Assembly: GCA_039720395.1 (NCBI GenBank)
Contig: CM077831.1
Span: forward strand, 9,536,333-9,600,332
Direction of reading: 5' to 3'
Length of the DNA: 64,000 nucleotides
From: Liquidambar formosana
Taxonomy: Eukaryota; Streptophyta; Magnoliopsida; Saxifragales; Altingiaceae
Shown in pieces: positions 34,261-44,267 of this stretch (positions within the stretch are counted from its first letter, which is position 1; every line of letters begins with the position of its first letter). Made by a program: the position numbers and the translations under genes. The notes under the pieces were generated by a model. The model was given only the letters and a program-made list of their open reading frames with translations. It did not search any database and was not told the origin of the DNA.

Positions 34261-36279
34261 GGGGATCCCCATTATCTCTTGGAACAACTCGGGACCATAG
34301 GACCCGTTCAAAGGGGTGGAGTGCGCAGAACTTGGCTAAAGAATCATTTTGGTGATCAAAGAGAAGAGGATGATGCGGATCCATCTTGTCTTGCCCGAGC
34401 CTTTATGCTATACATGTTGTCTAGCATATTCTTCGCTAGCTCTAGCGATGTCGCTCCTTTAGGGCATCTTGCTTGCATGGAGAATGTTTAGGAGATGGGC
34501 GATTACAACTGGGGTAATGCCGCTCTTGCCATACTGTATAGGTCTATGAGTGACAGATCACGTGGAGTGAGCACAAACCACTGCGGGATGTCCTTTATCT
34601 GGGAGGTAAATCAACCTACAAGCTTCCTTTTCAATATTTGCAATAAGTATGCATCGTTATTTTCTTTTGAAATTCATTTTCTTTTTGAAAACAGATTTGG
34701 TACTACGAGTACTTGGGGTTTGAGCGTCCTGCTCTTATTGACAATGATCCCTCTTGGCTTGTGATGTCCAATTATCACATTGACAATAGGTGTGACTCGG
34801 TGGATAATAAACACGACTATGCCCATGCTAGGGCATTCCTAGCTTGCATTACTGCTGACAAGGTAATCCCTAAAGCTTTTATCTTTTGAATTCCATCTTT
34901 TTTTTTTCTTTTTTTTTCAATTCTTTCTCTTAACACCAACTCATGAATTAGGTGGACTGGGATCCATGGGCACAATGGAAATATGCCCTTGAGGAGCAAT
35001 GCCACAGGTGTGTCGACATGACAGAAAAACGGATCCTCCTAAAAGGTCTTATGGGTTGCTACTGGTACCTCGGGGAGCGAGTTTGGCGCCAGGTAAAAGG
35101 CAACATCAATGCAGCTGTGGTTCCTATGGCACCACCTGAGAGCATGAGACATGCCAACTCCTTGCAGGGGTGCGAATTGATCAAAGCTATACGAGGCAAG
35201 GATGCGATTGACTTCATAGTTCTGAATGGGAACTACGAGAGTTTCTGTAGGAGGTATCTGATGCCTCCTAGGGTCGTAGGAGTTCCACCCGTAGGGGTAA
35301 GTACATACTCAACCCTATGCATACTTTACAAGTGTTTCCTAGCTGAGATTATGTGCAACTCTTTTCAGGGACAGCGAGCTCGTGGTCACCATTCCATAGT
35401 GGGTTCAACCTCGGGTGTGTCAGGAGTGCATATGGATAGTGATGAGGGCATGGATAGGGACGCACTGCCCCCTTTACCACGGCCTAGGTGGTCCATTGAT
35501 CTGTGCCAAGGAGGCGATATTGTGCCCACGACCATAGCACCTCCCGTGATGGACGAGGTTCCTCAGATAAATCCCAGATATGAGACTATAAGTTTCAAGC
35601 TTGACTTGATTCTCTTAATCCCCAACTTATTCATTACGCATTTCTTACCCAATTTCTCTTCACAGACACCCGCCGGGTATACACAAGAATGGATCAATCT
35701 CAATGCCAGCTTTAGGAGGGACATGATGAGGATGAGCCTAAGCCTATCAAGGCAAGAGGCGTATAGAGCGGGCGAACACGCACACCCAGTAAGAATAGCT
35801 CAAATAAAAAACTTTTTAAAAAATCTTTGGTTTTCTCCTTTAAAAAGTGGTTCTCACATCATTTGTTTTCTTGGAAACTTGCAGATTGATTCCTTCCCTC
35901 AGTACAACCCAACTGCGGCTCCACCACCTCCTCCACCAACAGAAGAAGCAGGGCCAAGCAAGAGAAGGAAACCACCAAGGAAGCGTTGAAGACACTTATT
36001 TTAAGTTTAGGAAACTTAATTTAAGCATCTAGAAACTCTTAACTTGTGAAATCCTTGTATTAAGCCTATGTGGACATTTATATTATCTTTCAAGTTCTTT
36101 CTTTTTAAACCAAGTTCATGCATTCCCCACCTTTGAATTATTATATCTATCTCTTGTTGGTTGAATTTCATGACTCTTGACACAAATTTGAGTCAATTTG
36201 GGCTCAAAATGGTCAAAATTGGCTTTCTGGAGCATACGGGGATCAAAAGTGGTCAAAAAAGGGAATCGGGAAAAACGGC

Positions 36280-36433
36280 CTCGGGTGACCGGTTGGACCC
36301 AACCGGTTGGACCGGTTAGCCTCAATCGGTCTCCCGAGCGGTTTCGCTGTTTACGCGTTTTTGCGACTTTTGACGCTTTTTTCGACTTTTAAGCTTTCTA
36401 GGACTCAAATTTGAGCCTAAAGGCCTATAAAAA
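36280..36433 (+). promoter_or_regulatory. Promoter of DUF7745-like gene gamma: 59-bp module and TATA box
   Basis: The module runs 36280-36338, starting CTCGGGTGACCGGTTGG and ending ATCGGTCTCCCGAG, with the same 59-bp length as the LTR copy. A TATA box (CTATAAAAAC, TATAAAAA at 36426-36433) follows 87 bp later; the first ATG is at 36482. Confidence 0.75.
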
Positions 36434-36527
36434 CACCCCACACATGTTCATAAACCATTATTATTCCTTTAAACTCAATTCATGGAGACTTTTGATAGCT
36501 TTTTGACACTTTGCTTCAGCAACATGA

Positions 36528-37745
36528 GTAAGGAAGACAAAAGGGTTTCAAGAATTATGGCTTGACGCGCTTTATTCCCTCGCCAAAGTAAAGGTAAATT
36601 GGACAATGCTCTATGCTTCTACATACTTTTGGGATCCTGAACCTCATGTTTTCCATTTCCATAGCAATGAAATTTGCCCCACCCATGAGGAATTTTGCGC
36701 GCTGTTCGGAGTGCAACCGTCGGGACCCTTCATCCTTCCATACCTTCGACAAGGTTATGTCTCTTCTTTTGCTTCTCTTCTAGAAATCTCTACCCACGAT
36801 GCTATGGCCTTTATAAAAGATAACATGGTAGATTTGAACAAACTAGCAACGTCTTTCCTGCCCCTTGGGAGGTCATGTGGGCTGCCCTTGTCTCGACCGC
36901 GTCAGCACGCCTTAGCTTTCTGCTTGATTAGGCAGTTTCTCATCACCAATGGTATGTTGTTTGTTCCAATTGAAATTTGTGAGCTTGTAACTCCTCTTTC
37001 CAAGTCCCGAAACATAATTCCAATGGTTCTATTGAAAACTCTCAATGGGCTAAACAAGGTACAGGATCGGTTTGAAGCGAATTTTGAGGGCATCCCCCTC
37101 CTTCTCCATATGTGGTTGCTAGAGAGGTTAAACCTCTTACCACCTCCTCGTGTTGCAAATTATGGGCCTCAGCACTTCCGTTTGCGTGTTCCTGAATTCT
37201 CGCCAGATGCTTCTCCTGATGAATGGCTTGGCATGCTGTACCACACCTCATGGCGATCTATCCATTGGCACGTGCCTCACTGGAAGTGCGATGAAAAGGT
37301 GCTCCTGCGAACTGTGGGCTGTACACTTATCAAGTTAATGGGCTTGAAAGCGACTTCTTTTTACTGGCCATCTCGAATCCTTCGGCAATTTGGTGCAGTT
37401 CAATTAATTCCAAATAATCAAGCAAGTACCACCCAGACAAATTCAAATCAGGTTCACTCCGTTTAACCCGTTTCTCAGTCTCTAGTTAAATGGATGGAGG
37501 AGAGATGGAATGGTTGGAACTCTGCTACCCTAGTTCCAAATACTAATGGACCTTATGAGCTTAGCGAAGAATACAAGAAGTGGTTATCTAAAGACATTGG
37601 CCACAAAGAAACGACCATGAGAGCTCAAGTAGCTGAGTTAATTGGGATTTCTCCACTGAGGGGTGAAAAGAGGCCAAGAAAGGACGACACCAAAGCAAAC
37701 AAGACTACTGGAACAAAGAAGACTCCTCAGAGAGCAAGGAATTAA
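36528..37745 (+). pseudogene. DUF7745-like gene of element gamma, one internal stop
   Basis: The open frame gives about 405 codons. N-terminal boxes: ELWLDALYSLAKVKVNWTML then YASTYFWDPEPHVFHFHSNE and CPTHEEFCALFGVQPSGPF, matching the FWNP...FTFG...PT.EEY pattern of the family. The middle has HALAFCLIRQFLITNG and FEGIPLLLHMWLLERL; later FYWPSRILRQFGAVQLIP; the tail is basic (RGEKRPRKDDTKANKTTGTK). One TAA at 37464 splits the frame. The ATG at 36482 is in another frame and meets TGA, so either a frameshift or a small intron lies near 36525. Sequence has diverged far from the copy in element A, but boxes and position agree. Confidence 0.65.
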
Positions 37746-37809
37746 CAACCTTTTGAATTTTAAGCATGTTAAGCACAATAATAGTCCTTCGAGACTTGCA
37801 ATTATTACA

Positions 37810-37815
37810 AATAAA
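37810..37815 (+). terminator. Candidate poly(A) signal of DUF7745-like gene gamma
   Basis: AATAAA, 65 bp after the stop codon. Confidence 0.45.
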
Positions 37816-37980
37816 ACTATTATCAATTTCTCTAGTTTGGAATGAATTGCCATCAAACAATTAACTTTGATTTATAAATTGCTTTATACATTGTCATGCC
37901 CCTTATTTCTTTTCTTTTTTTCAATTGGACCGCACCCAAGGTAACTTTATGGGCTGCCTACGTATCTCCATCATGTTTGT

Positions 37981-38076
37981 AAACATTTTCTTCTTTTCTT
38001 TTCTTTTCTTTCTTTCTTTTTTTTTTTTCTTCTTTCTTTTCTTTCTTTTTTTCCTTTTTTCTTCTTTTTCTTTTTT
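37981..38076 (+). repeat. Polypyrimidine tract between the convergent genes
   Basis: Almost pure C/T for about 95 bp (CTTTT and CTTT runs). On the minus strand it is a long polypurine stretch just after the pol stop. It could act as a simple repeat or an internal purine tract; no function is shown. Confidence 0.75.
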
Positions 38077-38142
38077 GAATGATGGAGAATCAGGCCCTCG
38101 TAGTTCATGCTTTTCTTTTGCTTAGGCCACCCTTACGGGTTT

Positions 38143-39228
38143 TCAACCTATCAAGCTTTCCACATGGTATCTCTTGAGTTGATCTAAATTGGTTGGTTGA
38201 GAGAACTCTATTCCATCCAAATCCATCAATCGAACTGCTCCTCCTGGCAATATCTCCTTTATGATGTAGGGAGCACCCTAGTTAGGCCTGAACTTGCCCC
38301 TTGGATCAAAGATAGGCGCGCGGATTTCCTTCAGCACTATGTCTCCATCTTTTAAGCCACGATCCTTGACGCGCTTGTTGAAAGCTCTAGCTATTCTACG
38401 CTAATAACCTTGAACATGGTATAAGGCATTTAAACGCCTTTCATCAAGCAGAACTAGCTCATCATACCTGTTTCATACCCAATCCATTTTAGACAGTTGA
38501 TCTTCCATTGTACTTCTTAGCCGACTTCTGTAGCATGTTCTTTACATTCTTATTAGCTGCTTCAACTGCTCCATTTGTCTATGGCCTATAAGGAGAGGAC
38601 TTATGAACTCAAATGCTATACTTCTGCAAGATTTCTTCTACCTCGCCTCGGAAGTGTTGTTCGTTATCTGATATGATCTCATGTGGAACCCCATATCGGC
38701 AAATAATGTGGGTCTTAATGAAATGGGCCACTTGCTTTGACCCCAAGGTTTTGTAGGACTTCGCCTCTACCCACTTAGTGAAGTAATCTATTGCCACCAA
38801 GATAAACTCATGACCTTCCTTTGACTTAGGATGGATCTTTCCAATGATATCTATTCCCCAAGTTGAAAAGGGCCAAGGAGATGACATAGTATTTAAAGGC
38901 ATTGATGGAAGGTGCTGAACATTGGCAAAGATTTGACAATTATGGCATTTCTTAACATGCATATGATAATCTCTTTCCATGATGGTCTAATAGTAACCGA
39001 GACAAGCAATCTTCTTAGCTAGCATATAACCATTCATGTGAGGTGCCCCTGCTCCTTCATGTACTTCCTCAATTATCCTTTGAGCTTCTTCCTCCGTTAC
39101 ATAAAGCAAGTGGATACCGTCGTAGGATAGTTTGTATAACTTTCCTCCGCACATGATGTAGTGGGTAGCCAATCTTCTCAGCGTATGCCTGTCAACCTTT
39201 GAAGCTCTTTCAGGATATTCCCTTTTCT
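38143..39228 (-). pseudogene. Integrase of element gamma (decayed)
   Basis: On the minus strand: HHCC zinc-binding remains (HVKKCHNCQIF, about 38950), first catalytic Asp (WGIDIIGKI), VAIDYFTKWVEAKSY, second Asp (ISDNEQHF), then a frame break near 38609 and the C-terminal GKFRPN...GAPYIIKEILPGGAVRLMDLDG and LKRYHVESLIG with TGA at 38143-38145. Breaks near 38400-38600, 38980 and 39175 disable it. The EILPGGAVRLMDLDG-type C-terminus is typical of Tat-clade integrases. Confidence 0.85.
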
Positions 39229-40440
39229 CTATGAATCTCTGGATGTCATAGAACCACGGACGCCATCTGTTACTTGACTATTTTGAATATTGCAACAGTA
39301 CACTGGCTCTTTTCTTCTTTCAATCACGAGTGGACGAACATTTCTGCCTTCGGGGATTTCCACCATGGACGTAAGTGTAGCGAGAGCGTCAGCGAAGCGG
39401 TTCTTTACCCTTGACAAGTAGTGGAACTCTATTTTGTTGAATTCTTTGGTAAGTGCTTCTAGATAAGCATGATAGGGTAACAGCTTCTTGTCTCGAGTCT
39501 TCCATTCTCCTCTAATTTGGCAGATAATCAAGGCTGAGTCTCCATACACTTCTAACTCTTCAACTCCCAACTCTAAGGCTGCTTCCAACCCTAGAATGCA
39601 AGCTTCATATTCGGCGATGTTGTTTGTGGCTTCGAACCCTAACTTCATTGCCAAAGGGGTGTGGGCGTCATTAGGAGAAATCAACAAGACTCCAATGCCG
39701 AAGCCCCTTTTATTTGCAGCACCATCGAAGTAGAATTTCCATGGCTTCTTTTCTATCTCTAATATGTCCTCGTCAGGGAACCCTTGTTTAATGCCATCTC
39801 CTTCTGAAACTGGATTCTCAGCCAAGTGTTCTGAAATGACTCTCCCTTTTATCGAGCTCTGTACCACATACTTGATATCAAATTCAGATAATAACATCAA
39901 CCACCGCGCAGTACGATAGGTTAACATTGGCTTTTCAAGTAGATATTTGAGTGGATCCATGCGACTAACTAGGAACACCTGGAAAGATAACATGTAATGG
40001 CGGAGTTTTTGGGAGGCCCACACCAATGCCATGCAAGTCTTTTCCACAGCGTTATAGTTCACCTCATAGTCTGTCATTTTCTTACTCAAATAGTAAATGG
40101 CATTCTCTTTTCTCGAATCTTCCAAGTATTGTGCGAGCATTGCCCCCATAGCAGTTTCTGTGACAGTTAAGTACAGCAACAACTGCTCTCCTTCTCTAGG
40201 TGGAACCAGTATCGGTGGATTGCTTAAGTAGTGTTTAATGGCTTCAAAAGCATTCTGGCATTCCTCGTTCCATTCTTTCGGTTCTCTTTTCTTTAGCAGC
40301 TTAAAAATGGGCTCACAAATAGTAGTGAGTTGAGCTATGAACTGGCTTATGTACTGTAATCTTCCTAGGAAACCTCGGATTTCCTTCTCATTTTTGGGCA
40401 GCGGCATCTCTAGAATGGCCTTGATCTTGCTTGGATCCAC
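39229..40440 (-). CDS. Dual RNase H region of element gamma, 403 codons open
   Basis: One uninterrupted frame. Residues 1-75: end of RT connection (GFLGRLQYISQFIAQLTTIC). Residues 80-215: RT-linked RNase H (AIYYLSKKMTDYEVNYNAVE). Residues 240-365: second, archaeal-type RNase H with all four catalytic acids visible: FYFDGAANK, NIAEYEACILGLEAAL, VYGDSALIICQ and RFADALATL. Acquisition of this second RNase H is a hallmark of the Tat clade. It follows RT and precedes integrase. The open frame suggests recent activity, but flanking domains are broken, so it is best regarded as part of a damaged polyprotein. Confidence 0.88.
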   Translation of the reverse strand: MDPSKIKAILEMPLPKNEKEIRGFLGRLQYISQFIAQLTTICEPIFKLLKKREPKEWNEECQNAFEAIKHYLSNPPILVPPREGEQLLLYLTVTETAMGAMLAQYLEDSRKENAIYYLSKKMTDYEVNYNAVEKTCMALVWASQKLRHYMLSFQVFLVSRMDPLKYLLEKPMLTYRTARWLMLLSEFDIKYVVQSSIKGRVISEHLAENPVSEGDGIKQGFPDEDILEIEKKPWKFYFDGAANKRGFGIGVLLISPNDAHTPLAMKLGFEATNNIAEYEACILGLEAALELGVEELEVYGDSALIICQIRGEWKTRDKKLLPYHAYLEALTKEFNKIEFHYLSRVKNRFADALATLTSMVEIPEGRNVRPLVIERRKEPVYCCNIQNSQVTDGVRGSMTSRDS

Positions 40441-40452
40441 TTCAATTCCCCT

Positions 40453-41433
40453 CTATATTATCATAAAACCTAACAGCTTTCCCGCAGTGACTTCGAAAGC
40501 ACATTTCTGAGAATTGAGGCGAAGCTTGTACTTTATTATTCGATCGAAGAACTTTCTGAGCACAGCTATATGTCCTTCCCTATCCTTTGACTTGACAATC
40601 ATGTCGTCGACGTAAACCTCGACCTCTTTGTGTATCATGTCATGCAACAAGGTGGTAGCAGCTCTCTGATAAGTTGCCCCTGCATTCTTTAATCCGAACA
40701 GCATTACTTTGTAATAATAGGTCCCCCACTGAGTGATGAAGGACATTTTCTCCATATTTTCTGGTGCCATCTTGATCTGATTGTAACCCGAGAAACCATC
40801 CACGAAAGAAAGAAGAGCGTGCCCTGCGATACTATCAACTAACATGTCAATGTGTGGTAGTGGAAAGTCATCCTTAGGGCATGCCTTATTCAAATCACGA
40901 AAGTCTACGTACATACGTACTCTGCCATCCTTCTTTGGAACCAGTACTATATTTGCAAGCCATTCAGGGTACTCCACAACCTTAAGGAACTTAGCTTCTA
41001 TCTGCTTGATCACATCTTCTTTTATCTTCAACGCCCACTCAGGCTTCATTCTCCTTAACTTCTACTTAACAGGCTTCATGTTAGGATTGGTTGGAATGTG
41101 ATGCTGCACTATGTCTGTGTCTACTCTAGGCATATCTTCATAAGACCATGCGAACGCTTCAAGGTTTTCTCTCAACAACTCAACCAATTGTTCTTTTTCA
41201 GAAGGGGAAAGTGTTGTACCAATTTTAATTATTTTTGGCAATTCATTCGTCCCTAGATTAATTGATTCTAGTTCTTCTATAATTGGTTGTGCTATCCCTT
41301 TATTCCTTTGCTCAACGAGCTCGGGAGGGATATCAGCGTCTCTAGGGTCTATTTCCATGCCACACACATTAAGAGACAAAAAGGCGCAAAGACAATGAAT
41401 ATAATCTTTGTGAGAAAATAAAGAAAGTACCAA
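40453..41433 (-). pseudogene. Reverse transcriptase of element gamma
   Basis: Two open pieces: 41433-41062 (pre-RT with GTNELPKIIKIGTTLSPSEK and EAFAWSYEDMPRVDTDIVQH) and 41049-40453, which holds RT boxes VLVPKKDGRVRMYVDFRDLN, LLSFVDGFSGYNQIKMAPE, MLFGLKNAGATYQRA and the intact active site EVYVDDMIVKS. A stop in the SxKQKLRR junction (about 41055) and one at 40450 interrupt the frame. The catalytic residues themselves are kept. Confidence 0.88.
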
Positions 41434-41552
41434 TCACTAATTAAAGACTCTGAAATAACAAAACAATACTCACGACAACTCTAAAGAACTCAACAAATGA
41501 AGTACTTTAAACAAAGACAGATTGTTTGCTGACTCAAGACTCAAAAGAAAAC

Positions 41553-42840
41553 CTACATATCCTCTACTGGCTTAGACTCTTCTTTCCTTGGAATAAGAAT
41601 AGGGGATCCTTCAGTGTACCAATTCTGAAGTGGCTCGCTGACTGTCTGGAATGCTGGAACTGGAACCTCTTCACCATCTTCGATGGCTAGCACACATTCT
41701 GAAAACAATCGGCCCATAACCTCTGAATCCATACTATCTGCCCAATCCACTTCTTCTCTGTCGCTATCTATTGCAGATCCCTCAACCATGGTTGCTATGA
41801 TCGGATACAACTCGGTTTCAAAGAAAATCTCAAACCCTGGGACTCTAGCTCTGATGGACTCCACATAAGTAGGCTCCGAAAAACCACAATACGGGAAACC
41901 TTCTCCTTCTTTCATAAAGCACCCATTCAAGGTTGGCTTGTAAGGCTTAAGCGGGTGGATAACAGTGTGTCCACGTGCTTTAGCAATCTCTTTCTCTTTC
42001 TCAGCTGCACTCGTTCCTTGTAATCTGCTTGTGTTGGCTTATATCCCAAGCCAAAGGTATGCAAGGCCGATTGGTGCTTAATTGGCTCTAAATTCCTCGG
42101 TGCCTTGGTCCCATCCCCATGCCAGGAAAGAAACCCATGATCTTCATAATCTCGGCGACATGCAAGTTCCTATGTGGTGAAAAGTTTAGTGGAATAAGTT
42201 CTCTACTTGCGGGTGCTGAGTTGATAACCTGTACATATTCAAACCTTGACAATGGCATATCTGAAGGATCGTGCTTGATCTCACAAATAGGGATTCTTGA
42301 CATTTGACTGGCAGCGAGTTCATAGTCTCCTTGTAAGGTCACAATAGATCCTTTGTAAGGGAATTTAACTTTTGGTGCAAAGATGATGGGATGGCCCCGT
42401 TTGGATGGATCCATGGTCGGCCCAGCAGAGATTGAAACAGGCAGGACCATCAAGAACTTGGAATTTAACTTCAAACTCTGCCAGTCCTATGATTAACGGT
42501 AAGGTCACCATACCAATTACTTCCCTTCTTGTGTTGTCATATGCTCTCACTGACTGCCCAGATGGCACAAAATCTGTAGGTCCCAACCCAAGGGATGTAG
42601 CAGTACGAAGTGGACACACATTCAAAGCGGAACCATTGTCAATAAGGGACGGTGGGAACCCATTTTCCTAGGGTATTAACAGTTATGTTCAAAGCTCTGC
42701 ACATGATCTCTTCTCCTTTTTAGCAAATCAGCTTCCGTAAAGACTATAGTAGCTGCTTTCTCGACGGGGGTTATAAGACTCACCAATCCTTTCGGTGAAG
42801 TATTGATGGGTACTTGGACATGGTTCAAGAGTTTAAGCAT
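41553..42840 (-). pseudogene. Protease region of element gamma, N-terminal part lost in the gap
   Basis: Minus-strand pieces: LLNHVQVPINTSPKGLVSLI next to the gap, aspartic protease active site LIDNGSALNVCPL (about 42625), SVRAYDNTRREVIGMVTLPL, then a segment with ASQMSRIPICEIKH and GFFPGMGMGP, and a post-protease linker (WADSMDSEVMGRLFSECVLA) ending at VEDM and stop 41553. Close match to 60444-58973 in element C. Between 41552 and 41434 is the intron-like gap before RT. Confidence 0.8.
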
Positions 42841-42940
42841 NNNNNNNNNNNNNNNNNNNNNNNNNNNNNNNNNNNNNNNNNNNNNNNNNNNNNNNNNNNN
42901 NNNNNNNNNNNNNNNNNNNNNNNNNNNNNNNNNNNNNNNN
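42841..42940. other. Assembly gap, 100 N
   Basis: Exactly 100 N, typical of a gap of unknown length. Left of it is protease of gamma; right of it is RT of beta. In element order this skips the rest of beta (RNase H to 3' LTR) and the gag and 5' LTR of gamma, so many kilobases are probably missing. Confidence 0.98.
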
Positions 42941-44147
42941 TTTTAATAGTCTCAAAAGCTTCTTGAATTCTTCATTCCATACCTTTGGCACACCCTTCTT
43001 AAGCAGCTTGAAAATCGGTTCACACACATAGTCAAGTTAGTAATAAATCTGCTTATGTACTGAATTTTCCCCAGAAATCCTCGAATCTGCTTTTCTGTGC
43101 TAGGCGGCTTCATCTCCACAATAGCTTTAATTTTTCCCGGATCCTCAATCCTCTCTGAGTGATCATGAACCCTAATAACTTGCCCATAGTGACACCAAAG
43201 GCGCACTTCTGAAGATTCAATTGCAGGTTATACTTCTTTGCCCGCTCTAAGAACCTTTCCAGTGCCATGAAGTGTCCTTCTCGGTCCACGGACTTCACGA
43301 TCATGTCGTCCACATACACTTCCACCTCCTTATGGATCATGTCATGTAGCAATGTTGTAGCAGCTCTCTGATAGGTAGCCTCGGCATTTCTCAAACCGAA
43401 CGGCAATCACTTTGTAGCAATATATTCCCCCACTGTGTGATAAAAACTGTTTTCTCCATATCTTGCGGCGCCATATTTATCTGATTGTATCCAAAAAATC
43501 CATCCATAAAAGAGAGAAGCGCGTGTCCTACAGTACTATCTACAACACATCAATGTGGGCAAAGGAAAATCATCCTTAGGACTTGCTGCATTAAGATCTT
43601 GAAAATCCCAACATTCTTACTTTTCCATCCTTTTTAGACACGGCACTATATTGGATAACCATTTCGGATACTCCACAACCTGTAGGAACCCTGCGTCGAG
43701 TTGCTTAGTTACTTCCCTCCTTTACCTTCAATGCCCATTCAAGTTTTAACCTTCTCAATTTTTGCTTTACCGGCTTTTTAAGGGGATTGGTGGGATAAAA
43801 TGCTGTATAATGTCTAGATCTATGCCGGGCATGTCTTCATAAGACCATGCAAAGGCTGTTATGTTGGCCTTTAAGAGGGCTATCAGCTTTTCTTTTTCGA
43901 GTGGTGAGAGGGTTATCCCAATTTTAATTATCTTTGGCAATTCATTTGTCCCTAAATTGGATTGATTCCAATTCATCCATGTTAGGTTCGGTGACACCCC
44001 TTTTCCTTCGCTCGACGAGCTCCGGGGGACGTCATTCCTAGGATCTATATCCATGCCATAAATATCCATAGAAGAGAGAAAGGAAACACTGCAAGCAAAC
44101 AATGCATAAAAGAAACACACTTCATTAAAGGAACTAACAAAAGACAC
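42941..44147 (-). pseudogene. Reverse transcriptase of element beta (truncated, frameshifted)
   Basis: Pre-RT (GTNELPKIIKIGITLSPLEK, AFAWSYEDMPGIDLDIIQH) at 44147-43767; palm boxes in a shifted frame at 43450-43730; MPFGLRNAEATYQRAATTLL and intact EVYVDDMIVKS at 43406-43110; then connection GFLGKIQYISRFITNL and PIFKLLKKGVPK up to the gap. At least four frame breaks. Confidence 0.85.
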
Positions 44148-44267
44148 AACTTGAAGACAAAAAAGGAAACAAAATTTGGCGCCACGACTATGAAACGACT
44201 CCTAACTCCACAAAGTGGGATAGGCGGACACACTTATTGAAAGCAGGAAAGACTCTAACTAAGGAAC

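Larger units (their letters stand above)
23069..35989 (+). pseudogene. PMD gene of element gamma, 7 phase-0 exons, split by a copia insertion
   Basis: Plant mobile domain protein; unspliced frame about 580 codons. Exons: 23069-23218; 24261-24571 continued at 34266-34605; 34695-34862; 34952-35296; 35369-35566; 35666-35788; 35885-35989. Every exon length is a multiple of three. Exon 2 has the PMD core (LWWDTTNTFHFSFGEMTLTP then FTVITGLRLG, and YNWGNAALAILYRSM). Exon 3 has IWYYEYLGFERPAL. The last exon ends in a Pro run and a nuclear-localisation-like KRRKPPRKR. Defects: the 9.7-kb copia insertion in exon 2, one TAG at 34489, and the exon 5 donor changed from GT to AT (CAG|ATAAAT, 35567). Otherwise the frame is well kept, so it was functional until recently. 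It lies antisense between pol and the PPT, as in element A. Confidence 0.88.
17787..42840 (-). mobile_element. Element gamma: Tat/Ogre-type retrotransposon, gag and 5' LTR lost in the gap
   Basis: Minus-strand order: protease (from 42840), intron-like gap, RT, RNase H, aRNase H, integrase (to 38143), antisense DUF7745-like gene, antisense PMD gene, repeat field, PPT (21098-21110), 3' LTR (17787-21097). The same order is seen in element A. Element C shares the LTR family and near-identical gag-pro segments, but overlaps gamma in the protease-to-RT part, so C is a separate copy. A copia element is nested at 24572-34260. Confidence 0.8.
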
